Positions 42,859-51,702 of a DNA stretch of 64,000 nt are shown piece by piece (position 1 is the first letter of the stretch; each line of letters opens with the position of its first letter). Origin of the DNA: an uncultured Eubacteriales bacterium (GTDB lineage: Bacteria; Bacillota; Clostridia; Christensenellales; UBA1242); NCBI GenBank assembly GCA_948514155.1, contig CAOQYA010000003.1, positions 1-64,000 on the forward strand, in the 5' to 3' direction. The position numbers and the translations under genes are program-made. The notes under the pieces are model-generated. The model saw nothing but the letters and a program-made list of their open reading frames with translations, made no database searches and was not told where the DNA came from.

Positions 42859-43309
42859 CGAACTTTACAAAGCGGTCAATTTCCCTTGCGGTGACCTTAT
42901 CTTTTAAAGTTTCGCGTTTGTCATAAAGGTGTTTTCCTTTTGCAAGCCCCACCTCAACCTTGGCTCTTCCTTTTTTAAAGTAAACTTTGGTTGCCATGAG
43001 CGAAAAGCCTTTTTCCTTAACTTTTTTTTCAAGTTTATTGATTTCGGCTTTATGCAAAAGAAGTTTTCTGTCTCGCCGTTCGTCGGGCTTGAAAACTGAG
43101 GAGTTTTCATACAACTTAATATAAGCATTTTTAAGGTAAATTTCTCCATTTTTGATAAAAATGTAACTTTCACCCAAACTTATGCCATTAAGTCGCAATG
43201 ATTTAACCTCGCTTCCCTCAAGCGCGATGCCGGCTTCGGTCAGTTCAGAAATGAAATAATTGTGATACGCTTTCTTGTTGGAAGATATCAACTTTATTTC
43301 GTTATTCAT
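42848..43309 (-). CDS. smpB: SsrA-binding protein SmpB
   Basis: Binds tmRNA and delivers it to stalled ribosomes. The 153-residue length is normal. Core segments are NKKAYHNYFISELTEAGIAL, GSEVKSLRLNGISLGESYIFI, NAYIKLYENSS and the basic end KGKHLYDKRETLKDKVTAREIDR. I choose the ATG at 43309 with GGTGAT upstream; an ATG at 43372 would add 21 residues without a ribosome binding site. The stop codon lies inside the 5' end of ssrA. Confidence 0.96.
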   Translation of the reverse strand: MNNEIKLISSNKKAYHNYFISELTEAGIALEGSEVKSLRLNGISLGESYIFIKNGEIYLKNAYIKLYENSSVFKPDERRDRKLLLHKAEINKLEKKVKEKGFSLMATKVYFKKGRAKVEVGLAKGKHLYDKRETLKDKVTAREIDRFVKFGGR

Positions 43310-43387
43310 TATATCACCATTCTTCGACTTTTTCAAGACCCTTTTTAAAATTTTTTTAATAATTTGTGTCAAAATCGCAAAATTTTG

Positions 43388-45466
43388 CTAGTTTTGAGGC
43401 ACAAAATCGACTTTTCGTGTGTAAATGTTGCTGGAGGTGAGTTTCACAGTCAGTTTGTCGCCAATCTGATATCTGTGTTTTTGACCTTTAAGTTCCATCG
43501 ACCTTTCGAAGAAAAGATAGCCGTCGGGCGGCAAGTCTTCCACTCGAATAAGGCCCTCGACCGAGTTTTCAAGGCCCACAAATATGCCATAACTTGCAAC
43601 TCCCGTGATTTTTGCTTCGAAAACTTCGCCGACCCTGTCTTTCATAAGATAGGCCCGCCAAAGGTCGTCAACTTCACGCTCCGCTTTTTCGGAATTGCGC
43701 TCAGTCATAGAACTTTGCTCGGCACTTTGCAAGGTGAAATCTTCAAGTTCTTCCCTTCTTGATTTAGAGATTTTTTTGTGAAGGCTTTCTTTTATTATGC
43801 GGTGAATTGTAAGGTCGGGATATCTTCTGATTGGCGAGGTGAAATGGCAATAATTCTCAAGCGCCAAGCCAAAGTGCCCCAAATTCTGATTTTTATATGC
43901 AGCCTTTTGCAAACTGCGCAGAATAATCTTGTTGGCAGCCTCTTCATATGGCTTATCTTTGATAAGGTTTAAAAGATTTTGAACAAACGCCGGCTGCACA
44001 ATTTTCGGAAGCGGCGGACAGGCAATGCCAAAGCCGTTAAGAAAATCAAGCACAGCCCTTGTTTTTTCGAGCGTCGGCTTTTCGTGCACACGATAAACAA
44101 ATGGAATGTCTGCAAGCGAAAAGTGTTTTGCCACACACTCGTTTGCAAGCAGCATGAACTCCTCTATAAGTTTATGCGCGTCGTTTCGCTCTCGTTTCTC
44201 AACTCCGACAACATAGCCCTTTTCGTCAAAAACAAATTGCGGCTCTGGAATATCAAGGTCAAGTCCACCACGCTTAAATCTGTTCTGCTCAAGTGTTTTT
44301 GCAAGGCTGGCCATAAGCAAGATTTCTTTTTTAAGTTTATTTGCTTTTGGAGTGGAAGATTTTCCCTCGATAACAGCAAACACTTCGTTGTATGTCAGAC
44401 GCGCGCGGCTTTTTATCACACTTTCGGCAATTTTATAGTCTTTCACCCTTCCGCTCTTGTCCACGCTCATAATGCAAGAAAGCGTCAGCCTTTCCACACC
44501 TTCATTCAGCGAGCAAATGCCATTCGAAATCGCAGTTGGCAGCATCGGCAAAACTGAAGTTGGAAAATATGTGCTCGTTCCCCTTTCATATGCCACTTCG
44601 TCGAGTTTTGACCCAACTCTAACAAACTCTCCAACATCGGCGATATGCACGCCGAGTTCATATCCGCCCGCAATCTTTTTAATCGACACTGCGTCGTCAA
44701 AATCTTTGGCGTCTTCGCCGTCGATTGTAAAAGTTGTGAGTTTTGTTAAATCTAGCCTTCCCGCTTTTTGCTTGGCGGTGACCGGCTTATTAAGTTTGTT
44801 TGCAATCGCCTCCACTTCGTCCGAGAATTTTTCATACAAATTGTGCTCGCGAATGATTGCAAGTTCCAACGTTTTAACATCGTCGCTGTCGCCCAGTCTT
44901 TCAATCACCTCGCCCGAAATCTTGCCGTTTTCGCGCCTAATCAGGCGAACAACAACTTTTTCATTGATTTTTGGGCGCTGCTTTGTTTTTATTAACGAAA
45001 TCTTAAAAGGAATTTTTGTGTTGTCAGGCTCAAGGAAAAAGTTCTTGCTTATCTGAACAACCCTTCCAACAATCTGCTTAACAGGCTTGACAATTTTAAC
45101 AACTTCTCCGTCCTTGCCCTCTTGCGCCGAGAAAAGTTTAACAATAACTTCGTCGCCGTCTATCGCGCCATTGGTGCGATTGCCAGGAATGAAAATATCC
45201 TCCTTGTCTGCGTTTGAACAAAAACCAAAGCCCTTGGCGCTGCCCATGTATCTGCCTTTAACATATCCATGCGACGGAACAACGATAAACTTGCCCTTTC
45301 TAAGTTCAAAAATCTCGCCTTCCTGTTGCATTTTCTTAAATTCTGCGCGAATAATCTCCTCTTTCTTGCCAAGCGCACTGGAAAGAAATAAAAAAAGATT
45401 GTCCGGCCTGGAATAGACCAAACTATCTTTCGCAACAATTTCCTTAATTCTGTCTCTTAATCTCAT
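43388..45466 (-). CDS. rnr: Ribonuclease R
   Basis: A processive 3'-5' exoribonuclease of the RNB family that degrades structured RNA and works with tmRNA in clearing non-stop mRNAs. The 692-residue chain has an N-terminal winged helix, cold-shock domains, the RNB core with LTTFTIDGEDAKDFDDAVS (catalytic aspartates, about 245-265), HIADVGEFV and a C-terminal S1 domain (GVASYGIFVGLEN). It starts one base into the secG stop (TAATG) and leads to smpB and ssrA, a common functional grouping. Confidence 0.96.
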   Translation of the reverse strand: MRLRDRIKEIVAKDSLVYSRPDNLFLFLSSALGKKEEIIRAEFKKMQQEGEIFELRKGKFIVVPSHGYVKGRYMGSAKGFGFCSNADKEDIFIPGNRTNGAIDGDEVIVKLFSAQEGKDGEVVKIVKPVKQIVGRVVQISKNFFLEPDNTKIPFKISLIKTKQRPKINEKVVVRLIRRENGKISGEVIERLGDSDDVKTLELAIIREHNLYEKFSDEVEAIANKLNKPVTAKQKAGRLDLTKLTTFTIDGEDAKDFDDAVSIKKIAGGYELGVHIADVGEFVRVGSKLDEVAYERGTSTYFPTSVLPMLPTAISNGICSLNEGVERLTLSCIMSVDKSGRVKDYKIAESVIKSRARLTYNEVFAVIEGKSSTPKANKLKKEILLMASLAKTLEQNRFKRGGLDLDIPEPQFVFDEKGYVVGVEKRERNDAHKLIEEFMLLANECVAKHFSLADIPFVYRVHEKPTLEKTRAVLDFLNGFGIACPPLPKIVQPAFVQNLLNLIKDKPYEEAANKIILRSLQKAAYKNQNLGHFGLALENYCHFTSPIRRYPDLTIHRIIKESLHKKISKSRREELEDFTLQSAEQSSMTERNSEKAEREVDDLWRAYLMKDRVGEVFEAKITGVASYGIFVGLENSVEGLIRVEDLPPDGYLFFERSMELKGQKHRYQIGDKLTVKLTSSNIYTRKVDFVPQN

Positions 45467-45780
45467 TATGCCGTTTTGTTAAATAACTCCGTCACAAAAT
45501 AGATAATCACGCTCACTGCAATGATGCATGCAAAAACGATTGTCACAATTCTAAGTTTGCCGTCGCGCGTGCCACCTTTATTCTTTGCATAATAACTCTC
45601 TTGTATTCCGCCGGTGATTGGGTCGCCGCCTTGAGAGTCGTTAGACTGCATAAGTGTGGTGATAATGATAAGGATAGCCGATGCCACAATTAAGAAGAAA
45701 AGAATATATCTTAAAATAGGCAAAAATGTGGTGACGAAATTTGATTGAATATCGTCTGCAAGCATTGAAATGAAATTCAT
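45466..45780 (-). CDS. secG: Preprotein translocase subunit SecG
   Basis: A small membrane subunit that assists the SecYE channel. The 104-residue chain has two hydrophobic segments (about 22-42 and 80-100) joined by the loop LMQSNDSQGGDPITGG, which matches the SecG pattern of a QxxKGxG-like glycine-rich loop only loosely. AAGGAG precedes the ATG. secG followed by rnr, smpB and ssrA is a well-known order in Bacillota, which supports the call. Confidence 0.9.
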   Translation of the reverse strand: MNFISMLADDIQSNFVTTFLPILRYILFFLIVASAILIIITTLMQSNDSQGGDPITGGIQESYYAKNKGGTRDGKLRIVTIVFACIIAVSVIIYFVTELFNKTA

Positions 45781-45792
45781 GTTGTCTCCTTT

Positions 45793-46023
45793 TTAGTGTT
45801 TGATGCAAATGTAAATTATTATTCCGATAACGAGTGCGAGGAAGATAAATGAAAAGACCTTAAACTTTGTTTTGCCACCCAAAAGCCCCTTTAAGATGTT
45901 CACGGAAAACATCAGGCCAATAATAATAAGCAGGCACAAAACGATAGCGAATGTAACTTGACTCCAGCCTCTTATCCAGTTATTCAAATCTGTAAAGATA
46001 TTGCCCAGCATGGCAAGTTCCAT
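45793..46023 (-). CDS. Small hypothetical two-helix membrane protein
   Basis: A 76-residue protein with two predicted membrane helices (about 23-45 and 55-74) separated by LKGLLGGKTKFK. It has a good GGAGG ribosome binding site, and its promoter drives the secG-rnr-smpB operon. I do not recognise a family; its position only suggests a membrane role. Confidence 0.65.
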   Translation of the reverse strand: MELAMLGNIFTDLNNWIRGWSQVTFAIVLCLLIIIGLMFSVNILKGLLGGKTKFKVFSFIFLALVIGIIIYICIKH

Positions 46024-46045
46024 TCTTATCCTCCGTTATGGAAAG

Positions 46046-46074
46046 AGTATAACACAATTTGAAAGTTATTTCAA
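46046..46074 (-). promoter_or_regulatory. Promoter of the secG-rnr-smpB operon
   Basis: TTGAAA (46069-46074), 17 nt, TATACT (46046-46051) on the minus strand. Confidence 0.65.
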
Positions 46075-46177
46075 GCATTCTTTGCGCATATATAGTCAGA
46101 AAAAGTTAAAAAAATTATCGAATTTCTCTAATTTCGTGATATAATCTCGCTAAGTAGAATTTTAAATCGGAGGGAAA

Positions 46178-46912
46178 ATGAAAAAGGTTATGATTATCAC
46201 AGGCGGCACAAGAGGCATCGGTCTTGCAACAGCCAAGTTATTTCTAGAAAATGAATATAAAGTTGCAATCTTGGGCTCAAGAAAGGAAACAGTGGAAAGC
46301 GCCACAACTAAACTTTCTCGGGAGTTTGGAAAAGACAATGTTATCGGGCTGTTCCCAAATCTGACAAGTGAAAAAGAAATGCAAGCGGCATTTAATGAAG
46401 TTAAAGAAAAGTTTGGCCGCATCGACGCGCTAATCAACAACGCCGGCCTTTCTTCTTCCACCCCACTCGAGAAATATAGCGAGGACGAAGCCGACAAAAT
46501 CATAGACCTTAACATAAAAGCGCCTTTTGTGTGCAGCAAAATGGCTCTTGAATTTTTAAAAGAAACAAAGGGCTGCATCTTAAACACCAGTTCCATGGTC
46601 AGCTTCAATGGTCAAACAAGCGGCTGCCTCTATCCAACAAGCAAGTTTGCAATCAATGGCCTCACAAAGTCGCTGGCTCGCGAACTGGCGCCTTTTGGCA
46701 TTCGAGTGAACGCTGTTGCTCCCGGAATAACAAAAACAGACATGGTGAAAAATCTGCCCGAGCAAATGATTAACCCTCTCATTGAGCGCATCCCTCTCGG
46801 CCGCATCGGCGAGCCGGAAGATATCGCTAAGGCGTTTCTCTTCCTCGCAAGCGAGAAAGCGTCATTTATCACCGGCGAAATCTTGCAAGTTGACGGCGGC
46901 ATGATAAGTTAA
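46178..46912 (+). CDS. SDR-family NAD(P)-dependent oxidoreductase (FabG-like)
   Basis: A 244-residue short-chain dehydrogenase: cofactor motif TGGTRGIG at residues 8-15, NNAG near 87, catalytic Ser in NTSSM (about 136) and YPTSK with Tyr and Lys (about 151-155), then VNAVAPGITKTDM and the terminal GEILQVDGG. This matches 3-oxoacyl-[ACP] reductase-like SDRs, but no fatty-acid genes are adjacent, so the substrate is open. CGGAGGG lies ahead of the ATG, and a TATAAT box sits about 35 nt upstream without a good -35. A hairpin terminator follows. Confidence 0.88.
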   Translation: MKKVMIITGGTRGIGLATAKLFLENEYKVAILGSRKETVESATTKLSREFGKDNVIGLFPNLTSEKEMQAAFNEVKEKFGRIDALINNAGLSSSTPLEKYSEDEADKIIDLNIKAPFVCSKMALEFLKETKGCILNTSSMVSFNGQTSGCLYPTSKFAINGLTKSLARELAPFGIRVNAVAPGITKTDMVKNLPEQMINPLIERIPLGRIGEPEDIAKAFLFLASEKASFITGEILQVDGGMIS

Positions 46913-46943
46913 ATAAAAAATCAAATCTTAACTTGATTTTTCT
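46913..46943 (+). terminator. Terminator after the SDR gene
   Basis: AAAATCAA and TTGATTTT arms around ATCTTAAC, with a T-run. Confidence 0.65.
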
Positions 46944-47019
46944 TATTTTAAACACAATCTTCGACAAAATGTTTCATATATTATATGTTATCATTAATAT
47001 ACTTGTTTTTGGAGGAGAT

Positions 47020-47484
47020 ATGTTTATAGTTAGACCGCATTTTGACATTTTTTCAGAGAGTAAAATTACAGAAGAGGACTCTCCTATCGACATCTTCACT
47101 AAACTTCTTAAAACGCATCACCTGGATGTTTTAAAAGTGTCGGGAAATGTTTTTCCGAAGTTATTTTATCCAAACATTAATTGCCCCTACACCCAACATC
47201 TTTTTGCTGTGCTGCTTCTAAAGTCAATCGGAAAATTTGATAATTTGGGGAAACTGACAAATGTTCACAATCTCACTCGCGGCACGGCAGCCGACCACGA
47301 CAACATCGGCATAGAATTCAATTTCAATGGAGAGGACTATTATTTTGCCGGCATCACTCCCCCTCGCCAGGGCAACAGAATTGCGCACGCTGAGGCGCAA
47401 ATCGACATTGTCAAGGCTCTTCACAAAATGGATGTTCCATATGCAATTTCATATAAACTCGACGGAAACTCTTTCTTAAGATAA
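47020..47484 (+). CDS. Hypothetical protein, 154 residues
   Basis: No family recognised. It is soluble, with a mixed composition and a His/Asp-containing stretch (NLTRGTAADHDNIGIEFNF) followed by RQGNRIAHAEAQID. The ATG at 47020 has GGAGGAGAT directly upstream; an ATG at 46933 would precede the probable promoter region and add an unlikely hydrophobic leader. It is bounded by terminators on both sides, so it is probably monocistronic. Confidence 0.6.
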   Translation: MFIVRPHFDIFSESKITEEDSPIDIFTKLLKTHHLDVLKVSGNVFPKLFYPNINCPYTQHLFAVLLLKSIGKFDNLGKLTNVHNLTRGTAADHDNIGIEFNFNGEDYYFAGITPPRQGNRIAHAEAQIDIVKALHKMDVPYAISYKLDGNSFLR

Positions 47485-47511
47485 TCACGCTGGAGCGCGT
47501 GATTTTTTTCT
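47484..47511 (+). terminator. Terminator after the 154-residue gene
   Basis: ATCACGC (47484-47490) and GCGTGAT (47497-47503), then a T-run. Confidence 0.75.
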
Positions 47512-47560
47512 TTTTAAGCATATTTAGCCATTTACAAGAAAAAATAAAATAGGTGGCTAA

Positions 47561-48789
47561 ATGAGAAGAATAATAAAAAAACAAAAATCCGCAATCGAAT
47601 ATGCTAAAGGCACGCCCTATTTTTGTCGCGAAAAAAAATTGCAAGTTTTCCCTATCTAAACAAAGATATCTCCTGCAACATTCTGATTATCGGCGGCGGA
47701 ATTGTGGGCGCGATTGCAAACTATTATCTCTCGCAAAAATATGATGTGGCGCTCGTTGACAAATCGCGATTTGGCTTTGGGCGCACAAGCCTGGCGACGG
47801 TGCTGCTTGAATATCAACTCGACGACTTTGCGGAAGAGTTAACAAAATATTTCCGAGAGGACGAGATTTCGCAAATCTACAGAATGGGACTTGAAAGCAT
47901 CGAGAAAATTTCAAAGTTCATAGAAGAAAAAGGCAACTTTTGCCATTTCGCCAAAAGGCCGTCGCTGCTCTACACAAACAAGGCTCTAGGCATTAAAAAC
48001 ATCGAAAAAGAATGGCAATTTAGAAACAAGCACAATTTCAGCGCGCAGTTATTAACTGAGAATAATAATCCCTTCCCTTTTGAATTTAAGGCGGGACTGT
48101 ATTGCGAAGACGGCGGCGCGGAGTTTAATCCATATCTTTTTGCAAAACAAATGATTGAGAGCGCCTCCGATCAGAATAAACTTTTTGAACACACCGAAAT
48201 TTGCAGCATCAGCGAGAATGAAAATGGCCTTATCGCAAAAACAAACTATGGCCAAAACATCTTCTGCAAAAAGGTGACTTTTGCAACTGGCTACAATTTC
48301 GAACTGCTTGCAAACGCCGAACTTTGCACAACTAACATATCATATTCAATTGTCACCCGCCCCATTAAAAATCTCCACATTCTAAACAACACTCTTCTTC
48401 AAGACGACGAAGAGCCCTATCACTACATGCGCCTGCTGCCCGACAATAGAATAATTTTCGGCGGCGAGGACAGCCCTTTAAAAAATGGCCAGATAAAAAC
48501 AAAAAAAGCGGAGAAAAAATATGCGGCGCTCGAAAAGGCGCTATGCGAAATGCTGCCCGACTTTAAAAATGAAATAAAGGTGGAATATAGGTTTTGCGGG
48601 GCATTCGGCGAGACAGACAACAATCTTGGCCTAATCGGCAAAACTGACAATCCCAACATTTTAATGATGATAAGTTGCGGCGCGAATGGTGTTATCAACG
48701 CAATGTTCGGCGCCGAACTTATCGAAAACATTCTCGAAAATCGCGAGAACCCGCTCGAGGGGCATTTCTCGCCGCTAAGGAAAAATTAG
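47561..48789 (+). CDS. FAD-dependent oxidoreductase (DAO type), frameshifted at an A8 run
   Basis: The main frame (from 47623) encodes a DadA/glycine-oxidase-like flavoprotein: NILIIGGGIVGAIANYYLS dinucleotide motif, then a DAO fold ending with FCGAFGETDNNLGLIGKTDNPNIL. It has no start with a ribosome binding site. An ATG at 47561 with AGGTGG upstream opens a neighbouring frame encoding MRRIIKKQKSAIEYAKGTPYF, which is the N-terminal segment this family normally has before the Rossmann motif. The frames would join if one A were added to the eight at 47631-47638. The stop codon overlaps the convergent EFR1 gene's stop. Confidence 0.7.
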
Positions 48790-49529
48790 AAATCTTTTCC
48801 GATGTCACTTTCCGATATGTTAGGGTTAACATATCGGTCTTTTTTCTTTTTATTTTTGTATCTAATTGCTTTTTGCGGGCAGCGGTGATAACAGCCAAGG
48901 CAGGCCACGCACTTGTCCTCAAACACCGGCTTGCCGTCCTTAAATGAAATATTCCCCACTGGACAAATCTTCACGCACTTGCCGCACTTAACGCACTCTT
49001 CGCTCACGCAAAAACGCTGACCAATGACGTGCCAGTTCGACATGTTTTTAAAATATTTCTGCTCTTTTGTCTTCTTCTTTTTAGGAAGACACTCCGCTCC
49101 ACTTTTAATTTTTTCGATTACATCCGATATTTTTTTATCAGCCTTCTTTAAAGTGCTTTTTATGTAAAATTTAGGCACGGTGAAAGTTGTTGTAAAATTC
49201 TCTGGCATTTGAATTACAAAAATACTTTTCAAATTAAGGCCCAACTTTTCACAATAGGAACGCATCAAAAAGTCCGCGCCGCCCACCATGCCGCCATAGT
49301 TTTGAATGACGACGAGTTCTTTTGTTTTATCAAGTCGCGGCAAAAACTCATACACATGCTTAGGCATGCCGTAGGAATAAATCGGCGTCACAAGAATAAC
49401 CTTGTCAAACTCCTCGCCATTGCCGGCATACTTTGGAAGATAAATAATCTTGCCTCCCAACGCCTCTTGGGCACGCTTTGCGATATATAAGCTATTCCCT
49501 GTACTTGAAAAATATAAAATCCCTCTCAT
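48786..49529 (-). CDS. EFR1-family flavodoxin/ferredoxin fusion
   Basis: A 247-residue electron-transfer protein. The N-terminal flavodoxin-like part starts RGILYFSSTGNSLYIA with the FMN-phosphate loop. The C-terminal part has two 4Fe-4S motifs, CVKCGKCVKICPVG and CVACLGCYHRCPQKA (about residues 185-220). Such fusions are frequent in anaerobic Clostridia; donor and acceptor are unknown. It is the last gene of a minus-strand run after the YjbR gene, with AGGAGG before the ATG. Confidence 0.9.
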   Translation of the reverse strand: MRGILYFSSTGNSLYIAKRAQEALGGKIIYLPKYAGNGEEFDKVILVTPIYSYGMPKHVYEFLPRLDKTKELVVIQNYGGMVGGADFLMRSYCEKLGLNLKSIFVIQMPENFTTTFTVPKFYIKSTLKKADKKISDVIEKIKSGAECLPKKKKTKEQKYFKNMSNWHVIGQRFCVSEECVKCGKCVKICPVGNISFKDGKPVFEDKCVACLGCYHRCPQKAIRYKNKKKKDRYVNPNISESDIGKDF

Positions 49530-49541
49530 TTTCGCCTCCTA

Positions 49542-50219
49542 TTATTTTATCGCGAGATTAAAACTTTGTTTTACTCGCTCTACTATTTCGTTAAAGTCGA
49601 CCGAGTCATCTAAGATTATCGTCACCCAGGACTTCTTGTTCATGTGGTAAGCTGGAAAATATCTTTTATTGTCCACTACACTCGCCACTTCTTGCGGGCT
49701 TATTCGCACATTCAAGATGTCTATTATCTCTTTTGATTTTATTCCAAGTTTTTCTTTTGGCAGAGCTACAAAGAGTGCATACCATTTACCGGTGTCCTTT
49801 CTTCTGCAAATCGCGTTGTTGCAAAATTTCGGCCAAAGAAATTCAAGTTCGTCTCGAAAATGCTTTGAAACAAATTCTATCAGCCGCTTAGCCTGTGCGC
49901 TCCTAAAGATGACTTTTTCAAAACAATTGTCACAAATCTTTTGCAGCAGATTTTCAAACTCTTCTCGCACCTGACCAACAAAACTTCCCGTCGCAGTCTC
50001 TACAAAGATGAGCGCATATGGCTCGCCTGTCGCAACTTCTATCACTTCAGCATCAACCTTCCCACTCTTGTCGACACAAACGTTTACAATAAATTGGTCA
50101 TCTAATATATACCCTCGAAAAGTGAATTTATCTTCTTCACAAGAAAAGCCGAATTTCAATAATTTATCAAAATTTGGCTCTCTAAACTTAAAAATCTGCT
50201 CCAAAAACTTATTTTTCAT
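49542..50219 (-). CDS. MmcQ/YjbR-family DNA-binding-like protein
   Basis: A 225-residue protein whose C-terminal half has the YjbR pattern (ICRRKDTGKWYALFVALPKEKLG, then RYFPAYHMNKKSWVTIILDD). The N-terminal ~100 residues (FREPNFDKLLKFGFSCEED) occur in longer versions of the family. YjbR proteins have a CyaY-like fold and are proposed to bind DNA; no activity is established. It sits between ogt and the EFR1 gene, and starts next to the ogt stop. Confidence 0.85.
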   Translation of the reverse strand: MKNKFLEQIFKFREPNFDKLLKFGFSCEEDKFTFRGYILDDQFIVNVCVDKSGKVDAEVIEVATGEPYALIFVETATGSFVGQVREEFENLLQKICDNCFEKVIFRSAQAKRLIEFVSKHFRDELEFLWPKFCNNAICRRKDTGKWYALFVALPKEKLGIKSKEIIDILNVRISPQEVASVVDNKRYFPAYHMNKKSWVTIILDDSVDFNEIVERVKQSFNLAIK

Positions 50220-50220
50220 A

Positions 50221-50706
50221 TCATTTTCTCTCTATCTTCAAAAGCGCCGCCTTTTTATCGAGCCCGCCTGCATAACCTATAAGCGCGCCGTTTGAGCCGA
50301 CAACTCTATGGCAGGGCACTATTATGCCAATCGGATTATGTCCCACCGCGCCGCCGACAGCCTGAGCCGAAGCACGCTTGCCAGTCTCGCGCTCAATTTC
50401 TTTGGCGATTTCACCATATGTAACAGTTTTTCCAAACGGGATAGTCAAAAGTATCTGCCAAACTCTTTTCCTGAAAGGCGAAGCCTCTGGCAGCGAGAGC
50501 GGCGGAGTGAAGTTTGGCTGACGCCCTGAAAAATAAACATCCAGCCACTTTTTTGTTAATTTAAAAATTTCAAGTTCGCAATTTTCGCCTGCTTCCGCAT
50601 GCGTCACAGCGCTTTTCACTATAAAAGACAAACCTGTAAGCGCATCCCCGTCGCTAGAGAGCAACACCTCTCCAATCGGCGATTTATATGTAGAAAAATA
50701 TTGCAT
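50221..50706 (-). CDS. ogt: Methylated-DNA--protein-cysteine S-methyltransferase
   Basis: A suicide repair enzyme that takes methyl groups from O6-methylguanine. The 161-residue chain shows SPIGEVLLSSDGDALTGLSF, the DNA-binding helix region FRKRVWQILLTIPFGKTVTYGEIA and the active-site IIVPCHRVVGSNG with its reactive Cys, followed by GYAGGLDKKAALLKIE. It appears complete. It is probably co-transcribed with the TfoX-like gene upstream and the YjbR gene downstream. Confidence 0.95.
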   Translation of the reverse strand: MQYFSTYKSPIGEVLLSSDGDALTGLSFIVKSAVTHAEAGENCELEIFKLTKKWLDVYFSGRQPNFTPPLSLPEASPFRKRVWQILLTIPFGKTVTYGEIAKEIERETGKRASAQAVGGAVGHNPIGIIVPCHRVVGSNGALIGYAGGLDKKAALLKIERK

Positions 50707-50723
50707 AACTCTATCACGCCCCG

Positions 50724-51017
50724 CTATTTTTTCATCTCTTCGCAGGTTGAGGCAACAATGTCTCTTAAAAGTTCGATGTTGTCAAAATCTTCGAACATAA
50801 ACATCGGCTTAGCGCCTTTATAGGGAATTTCTTTTGACATGCCAAACTTTTCGTTATTTGCGCAAATCTTGAACAGCAGCCTCTCGTCATATATTCCGCC
50901 AAAAAGCACGCCGTTTGAATATAGAAGATATTCACCCATCATCGGCCGGCACACAATCTCCTCACACAACCTTAACTGCTCCAAAATAAAATCTCTAAAG
51001 TCTTTTGATGTTGACAT
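50724..51017 (-). CDS. TfoX/Sxy N-terminal-domain protein
   Basis: A 97-residue protein matching the TfoX N-terminal domain (RPMMGEYLLYSNGVLFGGIYDERLLFKI). In gammaproteobacteria Sxy/TfoX regulates competence, but stand-alone N-terminal domains are widespread in Bacillota and uncharacterised. It is first in the run leading to ogt. A TATAAT box lies upstream without a convincing -35. Confidence 0.85.
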   Translation of the reverse strand: MSTSKDFRDFILEQLRLCEEIVCRPMMGEYLLYSNGVLFGGIYDERLLFKICANNEKFGMSKEIPYKGAKPMFMFEDFDNIELLRDIVASTCEEMKK

Positions 51018-51174
51018 AATTTTTTAAAAGTTCCTTTTGCGTTTTCTTTATTATATCAAAATCTTTTCAAAACGAAAAGGAATTTATATTTTTAACAGAA
51101 ATAAGGATAAAATTAGATAGCCATAACCTCAAAACTATTTTAACCTCTTTGAACACAAAATTTTTCTTATTTTT

Positions 51175-51702
51175 TTAAAATTGATAAAAACGGACATTAA
51201 AAAAATCGTCTTCTATTTTGTCAACGATTTTTGCTTCCTTATTTTGAAAAAACAGCCAATTGTTTTCACAAATAATAAAATGCCTCGACTTTGCCCTTTC
51301 ACTTAACAATTTTATCGAAGCATCGAAGTCTGTTTTCGCATCGTAAATAATCTGCGAAAATAATTTATGCAAACCCAGTTGCTTTAACATCACCTCAGTT
51401 CTATCTTTGTCAGCGGCCGTCCAAACAAATGAGTTCCGTTTGCCCTTTTCTTTAATTTTGTTTATCAACTTTTCATTAATGACCACCCGATATTTAAGCC
51501 ATGCCAGCGAAAAGTATCGCTGCTTTTCCTTTATAATATTTTCGAGTTCTTTAATAGCAAAGCCTTTTAACTTTTCCCTTGTAATTCGTTCGTTTGTTTG
51601 AATGCGAAAATTTTTAAACTTTTCCAAAGCAAAATTATATGCATCATTGTTTAATTTAGTTGAACTAACTAAAGTATCGTCTAAATCTACAAAAAGTTTC
51701 AC
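51175..51702 (-). CDS. HAD-superfamily hydrolase in the PRTase-DprA-HAD operon
   Basis: A 175-residue haloacid-dehalogenase-fold protein: motif I DLDDTL at residues 6-11, a helical cap (about 20-85), motif II in FVWTAADK (S/T as Thr), then Lys-rich DRTEVMLKQLGL and a late FIICENNW in place of the usual DD motif. It should be a phosphatase of a small metabolite, but the changed motif IV leaves activity uncertain. The ATG overlaps the dprA-like stop as ATGA. The surrounding 51.0-53.2 kb is visibly more AT-rich than the flanks. Confidence 0.78.
   Translation of the reverse strand: MKLFVDLDDTLVSSTKLNNDAYNFALEKFKNFRIQTNERITREKLKGFAIKELENIIKEKQRYFSLAWLKYRVVINEKLINKIKEKGKRNSFVWTAADKDRTEVMLKQLGLHKLFSQIIYDAKTDFDASIKLLSERAKSRHFIICENNWLFFQNKEAKIVDKIEDDFFNVRFYQF

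Noticed and set aside
43979..44557. 192-codon frame on the plus strand inside rnr
   Set aside because: Antisense shadow of rnr.
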